Positions 10,670-21,913 of a stretch of DNA of 64,000 bases are shown here, piece after piece; positions within the stretch are counted from its first letter, which is position 1; each line of letters opens with the position of its first letter. The stretch is from positions 32,601 through 96,600 of the forward strand of contig JALQPE010002642.1 of NCBI GenBank assembly GCA_030407315.1. Direction: 5' to 3'. This DNA comes from Asparagopsis taxiformis. Lineage: Eukaryota; Rhodophyta; Florideophyceae; Bonnemaisoniales; Bonnemaisoniaceae. Made by a program: the position numbers and the translations under genes. The notes under the pieces are model-generated. The model was not told the origin of the DNA. It made no database searches and worked only from the letters and a program-made list of their open reading frames with translations.

Positions 10670-11891
10670 TGCATTGTCCACCGCCTCAGCTACCCAGACC
10701 TCACCACCACCACTGCCTCCCATTCCGGGACACCTCGCACCTTCAAGAAGGTGAAAAAATCCATCCTCGCCGGCTCAAACAGCATTCTGTCCGCTATCGA
10801 ACGCGACTACTACATCACCGGTCTTCATGTCGACTTCTCCAAGGGTGAGAAGGGCACCAATTTGAACGGCCTCTTCACGGAGGACGGCATACGCGGCATG
10901 CTCGCAGCCAAAGACTATCACCATGTCGACATGGTGTTCCCTTTCATCGCAGCATTCATTGACACATGCTGTGACGAAGTAGAGACAGCCCCCCTCACTT
11001 CCATCTGCACGCAATACTCTGACCTCGTCGCATGGGTCATGAAACGCGGTCGCATCAAGCACTGGACTGCCGCCGAACTAGAAAGCCTCCAGAACTCCAT
11101 TTCCTATTTCAAACAATCAATGCTCTCCACCCTCGGCCCATTCCACACCACAGGTCTCAAAACTTTCAAGTTCCATCTTCTAGACCATCTTCCCGGTGAC
11201 TTGCAGAGATATGGCGCCCTGGAACACATTGATGCAGGCCCCTACGAACACTTGCATCTTCTGTTCAAACAGAGTTATAGGAAAACCTCTCGAAGGCGCT
11301 CCACAGCCATGGAAGAGACTATTCGCCACATGGAATTCTCCTTGGCCACTCCAACTCGTCATACCCCATCGAACACATTGGAAACCCACGCATGATATCA
11401 CCCACAGACGGTGCAGTACTCGTTCGCGACGGATTCACCGTTGCACTGCACGAATTTGCCTCCCTGCTGCCCGATGCAACCATCCTCGTTGCAGATATCG
11501 ACGGACAGCCCGATCCTGCCACTCTTTTGCCTCTGCACAACTCCTCGTTCCGGTCTGGCACCATAACGCTATTCCAGCAACTCGGTGACACAGCTGCACA
11601 AGCGTTCCTCACCCTCGCTAGACTGCGCGCCACGGCAGAAGGCCCTCCAATACATGACATGGACATTTCCGTCACCGTGGTAAAGTCCGCCTACGTCATG
11701 GGAGGGTACGTCCCAGATGCCGACGACTTTGACCCGCACAGTGGCATGCTTCGCCCCACAAACGTGTCGAGGCACAAGCAGCAGCGCGTCTTTGCAGCTT
11801 CATCATTCGGCCCCGCAAAGAGATCGCAGTACTCCTTTGCCGTCATCTCCGGAACTGCCGATGACTACAGAACCATATGGGTAGGGCGCGT
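10669..11891 (+). pseudogene. Plavaka-like transposase (ORF1) copy 1, middle section
   Basis: Nearly identical to 53515-54735 of the intact copy. It includes the conserved block with the presumed catalytic Glu (here GPYEHLHLLFKQ; the intact copy has Ser for the Leu). It lacks the N-terminal zinc finger and the first two catalytic Asp blocks, which would lie to the left of CACTA-2. A single-base loss near 11385 (ACATTGGAAACC versus ACATTGGGAAACG in the other copy) breaks the frame, and the Ty3-1 insertion at 11891/11892 splits it. The remaining 3' part is at 38558-38934. Confidence 0.85.
11887..11891. repeat. Target-site duplication CGCGT, left of Ty3-1
   Basis: CGCGT here and at 38558-38562 flank the element. 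The uninterrupted copy of the host gene has a single CGCGT at 54731-54735. Confidence 0.95.
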
Positions 11892-12681
11892 TGTAGGACC
11901 AGCCGGGGTGGCGATCGCTAAGGGAGTTCTAGAATTGCAGCCGTGTCAGGGCGAGGTGAACCGTAACGCGCTGGTTGAACTTGCGTTCGCGCGTCGCTCG
12001 GTCGCGCTGGCGAACGGGTGGTACAACGGCGGAACGCGTAGGGAACGATCGCAACACGGGATTCGCGGGCCGGCGCAAGCCGTGATCTCAGGGGGAGATC
12101 ACCGAGTAAACTCGAGCACAACGCGATCCACACAGGGGTCGTAAATCCCTGGCCTAGTGGCGTGCGACGCAACGCGCGCTATCGCGGTGCGACGCGGTTC
12201 GACGATCGGTTTATGCGCAGCGCGCACGCGAACGTCGGCGATCGTGAGCAACCCGCACGCAACGTTTCAACGCAATCGGTCCTCGCGATTCGCTAAACGC
12301 TTAACTCGTAGCTGCGAAGATGCTGGCTGTTTATTGGTAAGGTGCGAAGCGGAACGACCATTAATAGCTAACTACTAAGGACAGGTTGTCCTTGCGCGGC
12401 CGGCCGGCGGCCGCTCGCTCGCACGCAAAAAGGGAAATATTTGGGAAAAAGACTTTCGTCATAAAAAACCCAAAAAAGGGAAAATAAAGGGAAATTCGCA
12501 AAAGGCGCTACACGTGGCGCCAAGCTCGCAATCGCACGCGTTCGCGCAAGCGCGCCGTGACACGTAATTGTATCGCCACGCGTACGCTCGCTTACTAACT
12601 AACTAAACGCGGATGCACGCGGACTCAACGCGACGCATCGCTCCGACCCGCGCGCGCACTTGCAACATAAATTGCATCACA
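11892..12681 (-). repeat. 3' LTR of Ty3-1
   Basis: 790 bp, TGTAGG...CATCACA on the plus strand. It matches 37769-38557 except for about four substitutions and one A in a homopolymer. It contains a run of AAAGGGAAA-type words (about 12425-12495) that also occur upstream of gag. Confidence 0.95.
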
Positions 12682-12689
12682 CTCCCCCC
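12682..12689 (-). promoter_or_regulatory. Polypurine tract of Ty3-1
   Basis: On the minus strand GGGGGGAG directly abuts the LTR start TGTGATGC. This is the expected site of plus-strand priming in reverse transcription and fixes the element's orientation as minus. Confidence 0.8.
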
Positions 12690-12854
12690 GACTAACATCA
12701 CAGCGCGTCCTCGCGCGTCATCTCTTTCCTCACGTGCTTTTCCGTTTCCTTCGTTCTTCTCTTTTCGTCTGCAACTTCTTCTCTTTTGTTCCATCTCCTT
12801 CTTCCTTTTCTCTTGCCACCCGCGTTCGCCGTCATCCTTACCGATTCGCACGCT

Positions 12855-15675
12855 ATGGCGCACGATGGTGATACCCTTCCGAGCTGGCTGCGGGCCAGCA
12901 TTCCTTCCGGCGAAGGCGCTGCGACGCCGCTACGCACTCCGTCTGCCGCTTCGCGCTTTGCTTCGCCTGCGAGCCCTGAGAGCCCGTTCTATCTTTCCAT
13001 GGCGCAAGCGTCATCCGCGAGCGCTCCGGTTGGCGCTACGGCGAGTGCGCATAATACGGACGGCGCTGACGCAACGCCCGGTATCGACGCGACAGTGGAC
13101 GTGACTGCTGCTCCCGCATCCGCGTCTGGGAGTCGCACGAACGTCGGCGTGCCTTTGCGGTCCATTCCTGCTCCTTCGTCTGTTTCTATTCCTTCTGCTG
13201 CGCAACACGTACCCGCTGTCGCCCCGCGTGCGCGCTACGAAGACCCTTCTGCCTTCCGTTTCTTTCCGCGCGCGATGCCGACTTGGACTGAGCTAGGCCG
13301 TGTTCAATACTTTCCGCGGCGTTTCCAGTGGGTGCGTATCGCCAACGTCAACCGCTACGCGGTGCTGCCCGTTCATAAAAACGCGCAGGCCGTGTGGGAC
13401 GCGCGGCGTGAAGCGGCCCTGTGCGATCTAGCCGTACCCACTAATCTTCCATGCGATGCCTATTTCCTCGAGGACGCAGCGGACGAGCGGCTTGTGCGAC
13501 ATCTGGCGCGGCTCCGAACGATGCGTCGCGACGAATTTGCGCATCTTGATCCATGGGCGGCGGCGCCTAGCGCCGGCTTCTTGTTGGACGGTGGTGTCCC
13601 CTGGAACGACATCGAACAAGAAGGAGAAGTCAGTGTACCGTGGTTCGTTGACGCGGAGATGCGTGCCGAAGGGCGCCGCGAGTTACGCACGCGCCGTTCC
13701 GCCGGTTACTTCGTCACGTATCGCGACGCGGAGTTTCGCGAGTTCCCCGAGGATCGCGTTGGCGCTTTCTTTCCGCGCTACGATCCGCGCGACTGGCCGG
13801 AGGCGCCAGAATCTCTTTCCGTTCCCTTGCCTTGTGTCTTCCACTATGCGCCGTCCGTTCTCCTTGGCCTTGACGTCCCCGTGGAGACGCGTTCTTATTT
13901 CTGGGCCGTAGCCCTTAGCGAGTGGGTCGTCATGGTGGCTTGCGCGTGGCTCCATGTCGCGTTCGTCGAGCGCCGCATCGTTCGCTTGAGCGACAGACTC
14001 GTGGCTGGCATCGAGAGCGTCGGCGATGCGGCGGTTGTTCGTGGCGGCACGTATTCGGTTGCGCATTTGGAGAGTCTTTTGACGGAGCATCGCGCATGTC
14101 CTTGGGACGAGACGCCTGTCTTCGACGTCGCCCCGGGTGTGGACTTTAACGAGGGTGGCCAGTGGTTGCCTTGGAGCGCGGAACGCGGCGTGATAGACTG
14201 GGCGCACGGCGCGCTCGGGGTTCATCGTCATACCGAAATTCCGCACTTGTTGTTGAAGTCGCCGCGTAACCCGTCGCGCAGCGCATTCGCGCACTTGGAA
14301 GCGGGTGACGTTGTGACCGTGGATGCCGTCTTGTCGGCCTTATCCTCCAACGAGTTGCACGTGATGCGCGCAACTAATTCGCGCGAGTACGCGCAATACC
14401 TCGGCATGGCTGCGTTATTGGCCGTCGAGCGCCGGCGTTTCCGCGACGGGCGCTATTCGTTATTCTCTGAGTCGCCTCGGCCTCCTGTTGACATTAATCA
14501 GTTGGACGCAGCGCTACGGGCAGAGTACGTCAAGGTTTATAACGAACTGCAGGAGCTGAAGAAGTCCATTCCAAGCACAGGCAACGCTAACGCGTCGGGT
14601 GGTGCGAGCGCGAGCGCGGCGGTTGGTAGCGTCGCGGCATCGAGCGCGGTCGCGGTTATTGATCCGGCGGAGGCGCCGGCGGTGGTGGGCGGCGAAGACG
14701 TCGTCGCGTTAGCGGATTCAACGGGTGCGGCCAACTTGCAGGCACAAATCTCGTCTGCTGAGCAAAACCGCGACGAGGCGCTTTCGCGTGTGACGTCGGT
14801 CGCCCAAGCTCGAGACGAAGCCCCGGGACGCCTTGACGTGGCTATCACGGCCCGCGACGAGGCGATTAAGGCTCGCGACGATGCGAACGAGGCGCGCGAC
14901 GAGGCCGTGTCATTCTTACGCGAGACTGGCTGCGTCCGAGGCGCGCGAGGCCGCGCTGAAGCGTAAGGTCGACGAAGACGCCGTGCGCATCGAGCGCATG
15001 CATAAGGATATCGGCGTAATGCAAGGTCGTGCGGCGAAACAGGAGAAGGAGGTTGAAGGTGGTCGCGAAGCGTTGGCGGCCCTTCAGTCTCGTTACGATT
15101 CCGTCGGTTCAGCGCAGGAGGCCGCGCAGCGTGCGTTGGCCGAAGTCGAATCGAATTTGGAGGCGGAGAGGGGTCGGTTGGCCGCTCGAATCGCCGCTGT
15201 ACGTGACGGGTATCGCGCTCGGGAGAGGGAGACTGTCCGCCGGGTTCAGGAAACTATCGAACGCGCTCACCGTATGGGCTCGGCGTTAAATGACGTCGTC
15301 AATTTCATGCAGCGTTCCCCTGCGGGTTCCGTTGATGAAAGGGAGTCGACTGGTGCGACGCAGTCGGAGAGCGGGTTGCGCGCAGAGGCGACGCGTGGCG
15401 CGACGGGAAGCGTTGGTTCGGGTCGAGGCGGGGCGCGTCCCATGACGCGTTCGCGTGCAGCGGCGAGTTCCGCGGGTCGCGTGAGGCGTACGGGTATCCC
15501 TCCACTCCGGATCGGCGTACACGACGGGCGCGTCGTTCGGGTGTTAAATTCCGAGCGGCGACGCGGTCACCAGGCAGATACGGCTTCAAGCCGTGCTCGT
15601 TCGCGCGGTGCGGCAGCCAGTTCGTCGAGCCGCGCTTCGCGTCGAGACGACGACACGCGCGCGCCTCCGTCTTAG
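12855..15675 (+). pseudogene. Extra opposite-strand gene of Ty3-1 (about 940 aa, one frameshift)
   Basis: A large gene antisense to gag-pol, between integrase and the polypurine tract. I start it at ATG 12855 (MAHDGDTLPSW); an upstream in-frame ATG at 12786 would add a hydrophobic run that looks like translated leader. Residues about 1-125 are Ala/Ser/Pro-rich. About 130-555 is a Trp/Tyr/Pro-rich globular domain with no motif I recognise (for example FPRRFQWVRIANVNRYAVLP). About 560-950 is a long Ala/Glu/Arg coiled coil with an RDEA/ARDE repeat. A one-base frame change near 14920-14935 separates the two parts: the first frame stops at 14966, while the coiled coil continues in the other frame to TAG 15675. 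Opposite-strand ORFs near the 3' LTR are known in some plant Ty3 lineages; homology to those is not claimed. Function unknown. Confidence 0.7.
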
Positions 15676-17708
15676 TTACCACTTCGTTCCTCCTCCTCGC
15701 ATTGGATCTTCTTTCGAAATAAACTCTCCTTGCTTGTATCTCCCCCTAGCGCTTCGTAATGCGGGGTTCCTCCCGTCCGACCCGCTTGCGGCCGTGAAAC
15801 GCCAGGGTTCCTGCAGCTTTCGAGTGAGCGACAGCGCAACGCGGGTTCCGTCAAATGCATGCATGAGCCGGTGTTTCCGCGAAGGGGCGCGCGTGTCGTT
15901 GCTTGAAACCGTATTTGCCCGCTGCCCACGTCGGCGTTCGGAGGGCACGCGGCCGGCGGCGTCCAGTCGTGCGCGCGGGGGGAAGGGAGGGGTAGACTGC
16001 ATACGTTGCGAAGCGAGAAAGGTTTGCGTGGGGGGGTAGAAGAAGGGAGTCTGGACGGGTAGCGCGTCGGTGCGAGTTCGTCGTAGCGATTTCGTTTCGT
16101 CGGTTCGTCACGCGCAATTCTCGACGTCGCTGGTTAATTTTCGCATGCGTATTCGTTGTTCGCTTCCGCTTCGCGTCGTCAATCCGTGCCGCCTTACGCA
16201 TCCGTCGTTCGCGTCGCTGGTTCGTTCGCTTCTTCGCATCCGTCGTTCGCGTCGCCTACTACCGACGTTCGCCGTTTGCTACCGTGTCTATTGTCCCGTG
16301 ACTAGAGCGGACGGCCGAATGGTACCTAGGGGGCTCGGGTGGGAGTCACATTCTTCCCTTCTTGGAGCGAACCTCATTCTCCACGCTTGGGTTGAGGGGG
16401 AACCATGCACGTGGGCACCACTATATTCTCGGTAGGGGGCTGCGTGCGTCCAGGGGTCTGCGTCCTTCCACCAGCTTCGAGCGCCTCGCTGGAGTTCGTG
16501 TATGTTTTCGTCCAATCAGGTGACGGTAGTAGGGGACAGTTCGTCACGGTGCGGGGGCCAGCTTGACGGCGGCGCGATTCGGGTGCCCCTTTTGTCGCAT
16601 TTTTCCAATGGGACAATTCGAGTGGGACGGTAGAATTGCTAAATAGCCGGGCCAGCTCGCACGCCAGCGCCAGTGTCGCTCCCCTTTTTTCGCGCGAAAA
16701 CGCATCGCGTGGTCCCGCGCATGTCGCGACCTCTGGAGTAGGTCGGGTGTTAGTCGAGGTCCAACTCGCAACGAATCCAGAGATACGCGGCCGTTCGTAT
16801 TCGCGGCGGTTCCAACGAGCGTAGTGGCGCAGTGGCCGTGTGGCGGTGGACGGGAACTGGTCGTTAGGCGTTACGTGGCGTAAACGGTGGATAGTCGCGT
16901 GGCGAACGAAAGGCGACCGGAATGCAAGCGGCGGATATTGCGTGGCGCCTGTTTAACGAGATTAACGCAACGTCCGTCATGGGCTTCTCGCGCTCATCGC
17001 ACTTCTTAACAGGCAACGTCTCGAGCGTCAGCGAGGGGGCTCAATATTTTCGCGGTGGTGGCGTCCCGCGCGACGCGTGTCGATGCCGGACCGACCAGCG
17101 TCTGTGAGGGCCCCTTCGAGTGTTGCCAAGCGTCGAGATTCAGGTAGTTTAGTCCGGGGCGGCGCGCCTTTGCGCGGGTAGTCGGCGCGGGTAATAGCGC
17201 GGCGGGCAAACGTCGAATCGTATCCAACCTGTCAGGCGCACACGTACGCGGCTCGCGAGCGGCGTCGCTTCATTGCGCGCGGCAGTAGTTCCAGGTCATT
17301 CAGCGATAGAATGTCGAGTGCGCGCGGAATGGCGAACGACGAAGCGTTGGCGCGAACGGCGATTGCGTGGCGTACGCCGAAACGGTTACAAGGCGTTCGA
17401 GGAAGCGTTTGCGTGTTGTGCGACGAAGCGGTTGCGTGGCGCTGCGACGCTTGGCGGTAGTAAGTCGTATCTCCTCCCGGTCCCTGCTGCCGATAGTAGT
17501 TTGGCGTGGTGCAAGGCGGGTAGCTGTGTTTGCGTTTGGATGCTTACCACTGCCAGGTAATCTTCTGGCGCTCGCGCAGCTTCTTCATCGACGTAAACGC
17601 ACGTGGATGGCAACCCCACCACCCGCAACGCTTCGTGCATTACTTGCGTTGCGCCCGGGGCGTCGCTTGTCGGCTTGCAATACGCGCGCTGGTGCGGGTA
17701 GGCGTCGT
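15676..17708. other. Two-kb GC-rich spacer of Ty3-1
   Basis: It lies between the convergent ends of the antisense gene and integrase. Only short overlapping frames with CG-rich composition; no recognisable protein, RNA or repeat. It contains phrases such as GCGTCG/CGTCGTTCGCGTCG near 16200-16270. Confidence 0.4.
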
Positions 17709-19547
17709 TTATCGCGGCGCGCCATCGGGCGCCTCCCTCGGGGCTGAGCGCTTCATTGAGCGACTTCGGCGGTTACGCTGCGCCGCAGGGCCGTCGGCAG
17801 TAGCGCGCGCAGCGGTTTTAGAGGCGGGCCGTCCTTGCTCGCGGCGAAAACGGGCGACGATAGGCGCGGGCAGGGACGCTTCGGGCTCCCACGTATCATC
17901 GCGCGGGGAGTAGCCTTTCCAGCGCACTCGGAATACGGGCGTGCCGGTATCGTCGATGCCCTCGGCTGTCAACCTGTCAATCATGAACTCGCGCGTCCCG
18001 TATCCGGCTTCCGGGTCGACCTTGCGCGCCTCATTAATTTCGCGTCCATCCCGTCGCTCTGCGTCGTTCGCGTTCTCCGTGTTAATGTCTTCTTCTACGT
18101 CGTCCGACGTCGTTGGCGCATGCGTCGCGTAACGCGGTGCTATGCGGACGCGGTCGGAGCTGACGAGTTCGGGGACACCGTCGATTATGATTTCGTACGT
18201 GTGTCCGCGGCAGCCTATAACCGGGAAAGGACCCGACACAGGATAGTCTAACTTCGACGTGTGCGCTGTGTCGCTGCGTTGCGTTCGTGTCGTCGCTCCC
18301 GCGCGAGTGTCCAGGTACACTTGATCGCCCACCTTGATATCCTTATTCACCGTGCGCACGCCGCGGTCAAAGTCGCGCTTGTATCTCGCTTGCGCTTTCT
18401 TCAACGCGTTCGCCGAGCGTGCGTACGCGTCCGATAATCGTGCGAGAAATTCCATGCGAAGGAATGGCGTGCTGCGAATCGTGTCCACTTGCTCCGTTCC
18501 CAGCGATACGGGATAGCGCGTGAGCGTGAGTTCGAACGGCGACGTATTCGTCGAGCGGTGTATCGCGCGGTTGTAAGCGTATGCTAGCGCGTCCAAATGC
18601 TCGTCCCAATTCTTCCGCTCTTCGTCGACGTAATGGCGCAGCGTCGCTACGATAGTGCGGTTCATGCGCTCGACTTGTCCATTCGATTGCGGATGGTATG
18701 TCGTCGTAAATATGTTCCGCGTACCCATCAGCGCGCAAGTCTCCTGAAACAGCTTCGAGCGGAATTGCGGCCCATTGTCCGAAAGTAGCGTGCGCGGCGG
18801 TCCATAGACGAAAACCCAGTCTCGGCAAAATGCCTTTGCAACGGCGAGTGCGGATACGCGTCCGAGCGCAATGAGTCGGCAGAGTTTGCTATAGCGGTCT
18901 GCGATTACGAGTACGAAGCGGCGTTGGCGCGGAGTCTCGGGCAGCGGACCAAGGATATCGATAGCGACGTCTTCGAGCGGGCGCGTCGCGGGGAATAGCT
19001 TCAAGGCGTTCGTGTGGCGATATTGCGTAACGCGGTTACGTGCGCACGCGTCGCACTGTCTCACTGTAGTGTAGACGTCCACGCTCATCATCGGCCAGTA
19101 GTACGCGCGTCGAATTGCGTCATACATGCGTCGCGCGCCCGGATGTCCTGCGGTTACCGCGTAATGGTTAGCTCGCAGAATGCGCCCCTTAATCGCTTCG
19201 GGCACGACTATCTGCATGGCGCCGTCGAGCGGCGCGGTCCTCATAAGTATCCCATCGGGGGACAGGTGAAAGCGCGACTGCGGCTCGGTTTCGACGTCGC
19301 GTTTCGCGTTTTGGCAGAACTCGTCCGTAGCCTGCTCGCGTATCCACTCGTCAGCGGATACGGGTGGTTCGATACATGCTCGAGATGTCAGCAGACAATC
19401 CAGGCTAGGATAATATTCGGCGTAGTCGCATAGTAGCGCGGCGTCGGCTCGAACGTAAGCGTCCGCGTGCGGTTCAACGATATTCGCGGCGTCGAAGCAG
19501 GGTATCTCGTCCGGTATTTCCGTCTCGTCGCCGCTTCGCGTGGCCAT
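17709..19547 (-). CDS. pol: Ty3-1 integrase with C-terminal chromodomain (pol, 3' part)
   Basis: 612-residue open stretch that continues, in the same frame, the PR-RT-RNase H frame ending at the TGA at 19620-19622. It has the zinc-binding HHCC module (about residues 128-170, HYAVTAGHPG...CDACAR). The integrase catalytic triad is D in AIDILGP (about 195), D in LLSDNGPQF (about 258) and E in GQVERMNR (about 294). A classical chromodomain lies near 515-570 (FRVRWKGYSPRDDTWEPEAS), the module chromoviruses use to direct insertion to marked chromatin. The frame ends with a basic tail. The ATG at 19547 is probably internal; in an active element this would be part of one Pol polyprotein. Confidence 0.95.
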   Translation of the reverse strand: MATRSGDETEIPDEIPCFDAANIVEPHADAYVRADAALLCDYAEYYPSLDCLLTSRACIEPPVSADEWIREQATDEFCQNAKRDVETEPQSRFHLSPDGILMRTAPLDGAMQIVVPEAIKGRILRANHYAVTAGHPGARRMYDAIRRAYYWPMMSVDVYTTVRQCDACARNRVTQYRHTNALKLFPATRPLEDVAIDILGPLPETPRQRRFVLVIADRYSKLCRLIALGRVSALAVAKAFCRDWVFVYGPPRTLLSDNGPQFRSKLFQETCALMGTRNIFTTTYHPQSNGQVERMNRTIVATLRHYVDEERKNWDEHLDALAYAYNRAIHRSTNTSPFELTLTRYPVSLGTEQVDTIRSTPFLRMEFLARLSDAYARSANALKKAQARYKRDFDRGVRTVNKDIKVGDQVYLDTRAGATTRTQRSDTAHTSKLDYPVSGPFPVIGCRGHTYEIIIDGVPELVSSDRVRIAPRYATHAPTTSDDVEEDINTENANDAERRDGREINEARKVDPEAGYGTREFMIDRLTAEGIDDTGTPVFRVRWKGYSPRDDTWEPEASLPAPIVARFRREQGRPASKTAARATADGPAAQRNRRSRSMKRSAPREAPDGAPR

Positions 19548-19619
19548 TCGCGAGAGCGCGTCGGCGATAACATGGCGTTTACCCTTTTTATATTCGACGT
19601 CGAACTCGAACTCGGCGAG

Positions 19620-21869
19620 TCACAATCGCCAGCGCGCGAGTCGTCCTTCCGCGGAGGTCATATTTAGAATCCAGCGCAGCGAATTATGGTCCGTGCGAAC
19701 CGTGAACTTCCGTCCTTCTAGATACGTGCGTAGTAGTAACACAGCCCATACCACTGCGAGGCATTCGCGTTCCGTCGTCGAGTAATTACGCTCCGCGTCG
19801 TTAAGCGTGCGCGACCAGTATCCGACTGGATGTAGTACGTCGTCGTCGGTGTCCAACTGTAGTAACGCGCACCCGATTTGTCCTTGCGACGCGTCGGTGT
19901 TGAGCACATACGGGTGCCCTTCGCGCGGCAGACGGAGGATAGGCGGAGATAGCATCGCTTGTCGCAATGATTCGAATGCGCGCGTTTGCTCTGGCGTCGG
20001 CGCGGGTAGGTTATCTCCTTGGTCCTTCTTCAACAACTGCGTAAGCGGCGCGGCTATGAACGCGAATTTCTCGACGAATCGGCGGTATACATTGCACGTC
20101 CCCAGGAAGCTGCGCAGCTGCGTTTTCGTCGTCGGATACGTCGCATCGCGCAGCGCGTCGCATTTCGTCGTCGGTACGGATAGCTTCCCCGGCGAAATAG
20201 TATGTCCCAGGTAGTCTACCGAGCGCTTGAAGAACTCAGTCTTCGCGAATTTAAGCGAGACGCCAGCGCGTCCGAGGATCCCTAGTATCTCATCGACGTG
20301 ATGCACGTGCGCGTTTACGTCTGCGGAGAAGATGATTACGTCATCCAGGTAGACTAGGCAGTGCTGCCATTTCACGTTCGCGAGCAAGATATCGAGCGCG
20401 CGCTGAAACGTCGCGGGCGCATTCGATAGTCCGAAGGGCATACGGCGGAAGCGATACGTACCAACATGCGACGTAAACGTAGTCTTATCGCGGTCGGCGT
20501 GCGCTACCGGGATTTGCCAGTATCCCGAGTTGCAGTCTAGCGTGGTGAAAACCGTCGCGTTACCAAGCGAATCGACGCAATCGTCCATGCGCGGAATCGG
20601 GTACGCGTCCTTCACGGTAGCGGCGTTTAAGCGGCGGTAGTCGATGCAGAAGCGGGAAGTCCCGTCCTTCTTAGGCACGACTACGACCGGGCTCGCCCAT
20701 TCCGATGTAGCAGGTTCGATCACTCCAGCGCGGAGCATCTTATCCACTTGCGTACGGATAATTTCGCGCGACGCGTGTCCGGCGCGGTACGGCGGTTGGT
20801 TGACGGGGGTCGACCCCGGAACCAGTTCGATGCGGTGCTCTGTCGCGTGGATGGCTCCGAGCGTGCCATTCCACATGCGCTCGTGCTTTCGCAGCATCTC
20901 GATAATTCGCGCGTGTAGGTCGTCGTCTACCCGCTCATCGCGTAGTGTCGCGCGTAAGAGGTCTTCCCAATGCGGCGTCGCGCTCGCAATTCCGTCGGCT
21001 TCGCGCAGGTCCGGCGGGTTCGTCGCGTTGCATGGCGTCGCATCGTCGGGCGGTCGGTCTTGTGGTGTCGGCGCCTCTTGTGCAACTTGTAGGCAACCTA
21101 CGGGGTTGGGCACCGCGGCGCCCACCTTCATGCCTTTGGGCAATACCTGTAGGCGGGTGCCGGCGTTGTGCACAGGCACACTGAAGGGCACGTTCCTTTT
21201 AACCTGCGTTTCACCATTGGCTAGACGCAACAACTTCTGTCCGTAGAGGTCGGTCGCGGGTATCATGATGCAGCGTCCGTGAGCGCCCGTGGTGACTTCG
21301 ATAGCCCGCGTCGCGTGCGGCGGAATCGACGTGCGGCGCGCAACGCGGATTGGCGCGAATTCTGTCGGTCGGGTAGTCTTGGGGGTCGGTGCGTGGCGCG
21401 GTTTCGTCGGCGTGCGTGGGAGCATCGGAACGTGGTCTCCGTAGCGGGTTCGCAACGCGCGCTGCGGCCCAGTATAGATCATCCGAACCACGCGGTCGAT
21501 GAAGTCTGCTCCCAGAATGCAAGGGACGGATAGGCGCGGCATCACCAGGAAAGTTTGAAGGTGCGCGCGGGCACCTAGAAAAACGCTAAGCCGCAATGAC
21601 GCGTTCGGCGCGAGGCGTCGTCCATTCGCGTCGATAATCGCGCAGCGCAGCGTTGGCGGCGTAGCGTGGCGCTTCCAATCAGCGCCTAATACGTTCTCGC
21701 GAATGAGGCTCGGGCCCGCGCCGGTATCAAGCACAGCGGTCACCGCGGTGGCCGTGCGTAGATTATATCCGACGCGTATCTCGAGTTTGTAGTTCGCGGT
21801 AGGGGTCTGAAACAGGACCACTGTTTCGGGTGGTAACGGAGGCGGTTTTTCGCGCGGCGGTTGCGTCAT
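19620..21869 (-). CDS. pol: Ty3-1 protease-reverse transcriptase-RNase H (pol, 5' part)
   Basis: 749 residues. The aspartic protease motif LDTGAGPS is near residues 45-52, with the flap/ILG motif (CILGADF) near 120. Reverse transcriptase runs about 340-560, with LVYLDDVIIFS (catalytic YLDD near 506). RNase H runs about 610-750 (NTDAS; TTERECLAVVWA; RTDHNSLRW). The frame ends at a TGA at 19620-19622 in the conserved WRLRLAEF context, where Ty3-2 has Arg, so a CGA-to-TGA change is the likely cause; the frame stays open beyond it. ATG 21869 begins 44 nt after the gag stop, in a different frame, so Pol may be made by reinitiation or frameshifting. Confidence 0.95.
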   Translation of the reverse strand: MTQPPREKPPPLPPETVVLFQTPTANYKLEIRVGYNLRTATAVTAVLDTGAGPSLIRENVLGADWKRHATPPTLRCAIIDANGRRLAPNASLRLSVFLGARAHLQTFLVMPRLSVPCILGADFIDRVVRMIYTGPQRALRTRYGDHVPMLPRTPTKPRHAPTPKTTRPTEFAPIRVARRTSIPPHATRAIEVTTGAHGRCIMIPATDLYGQKLLRLANGETQVKRNVPFSVPVHNAGTRLQVLPKGMKVGAAVPNPVGCLQVAQEAPTPQDRPPDDATPCNATNPPDLREADGIASATPHWEDLLRATLRDERVDDDLHARIIEMLRKHERMWNGTLGAIHATEHRIELVPGSTPVNQPPYRAGHASREIIRTQVDKMLRAGVIEPATSEWASPVVVVPKKDGTSRFCIDYRRLNAATVKDAYPIPRMDDCVDSLGNATVFTTLDCNSGYWQIPVAHADRDKTTFTSHVGTYRFRRMPFGLSNAPATFQRALDILLANVKWQHCLVYLDDVIIFSADVNAHVHHVDEILGILGRAGVSLKFAKTEFFKRSVDYLGHTISPGKLSVPTTKCDALRDATYPTTKTQLRSFLGTCNVYRRFVEKFAFIAAPLTQLLKKDQGDNLPAPTPEQTRAFESLRQAMLSPPILRLPREGHPYVLNTDASQGQIGCALLQLDTDDDVLHPVGYWSRTLNDAERNYSTTERECLAVVWAVLLLRTYLEGRKFTVRTDHNSLRWILNMTSAEGRLARWRL

Positions 21870-21913
21870 CGCGCGTCGCGTGTCCGTTGAGTGAGGAGGA
21901 GCCGGCCCACCCG

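Noticed and set aside
12157..12378. Small ORFs inside both LTRs of Ty3-1 (also 38034-38255)
   Set aside because: They are duplicated simply because the LTR is duplicated; composition is that of non-coding CG-rich LTR and no motif is present.
12786..12854. N-terminal signal peptide on the antisense gene
   Set aside because: The hydrophobic stretch lies before a better start (ATG 12855) in pyrimidine-rich leader-like sequence; most likely untranslated.
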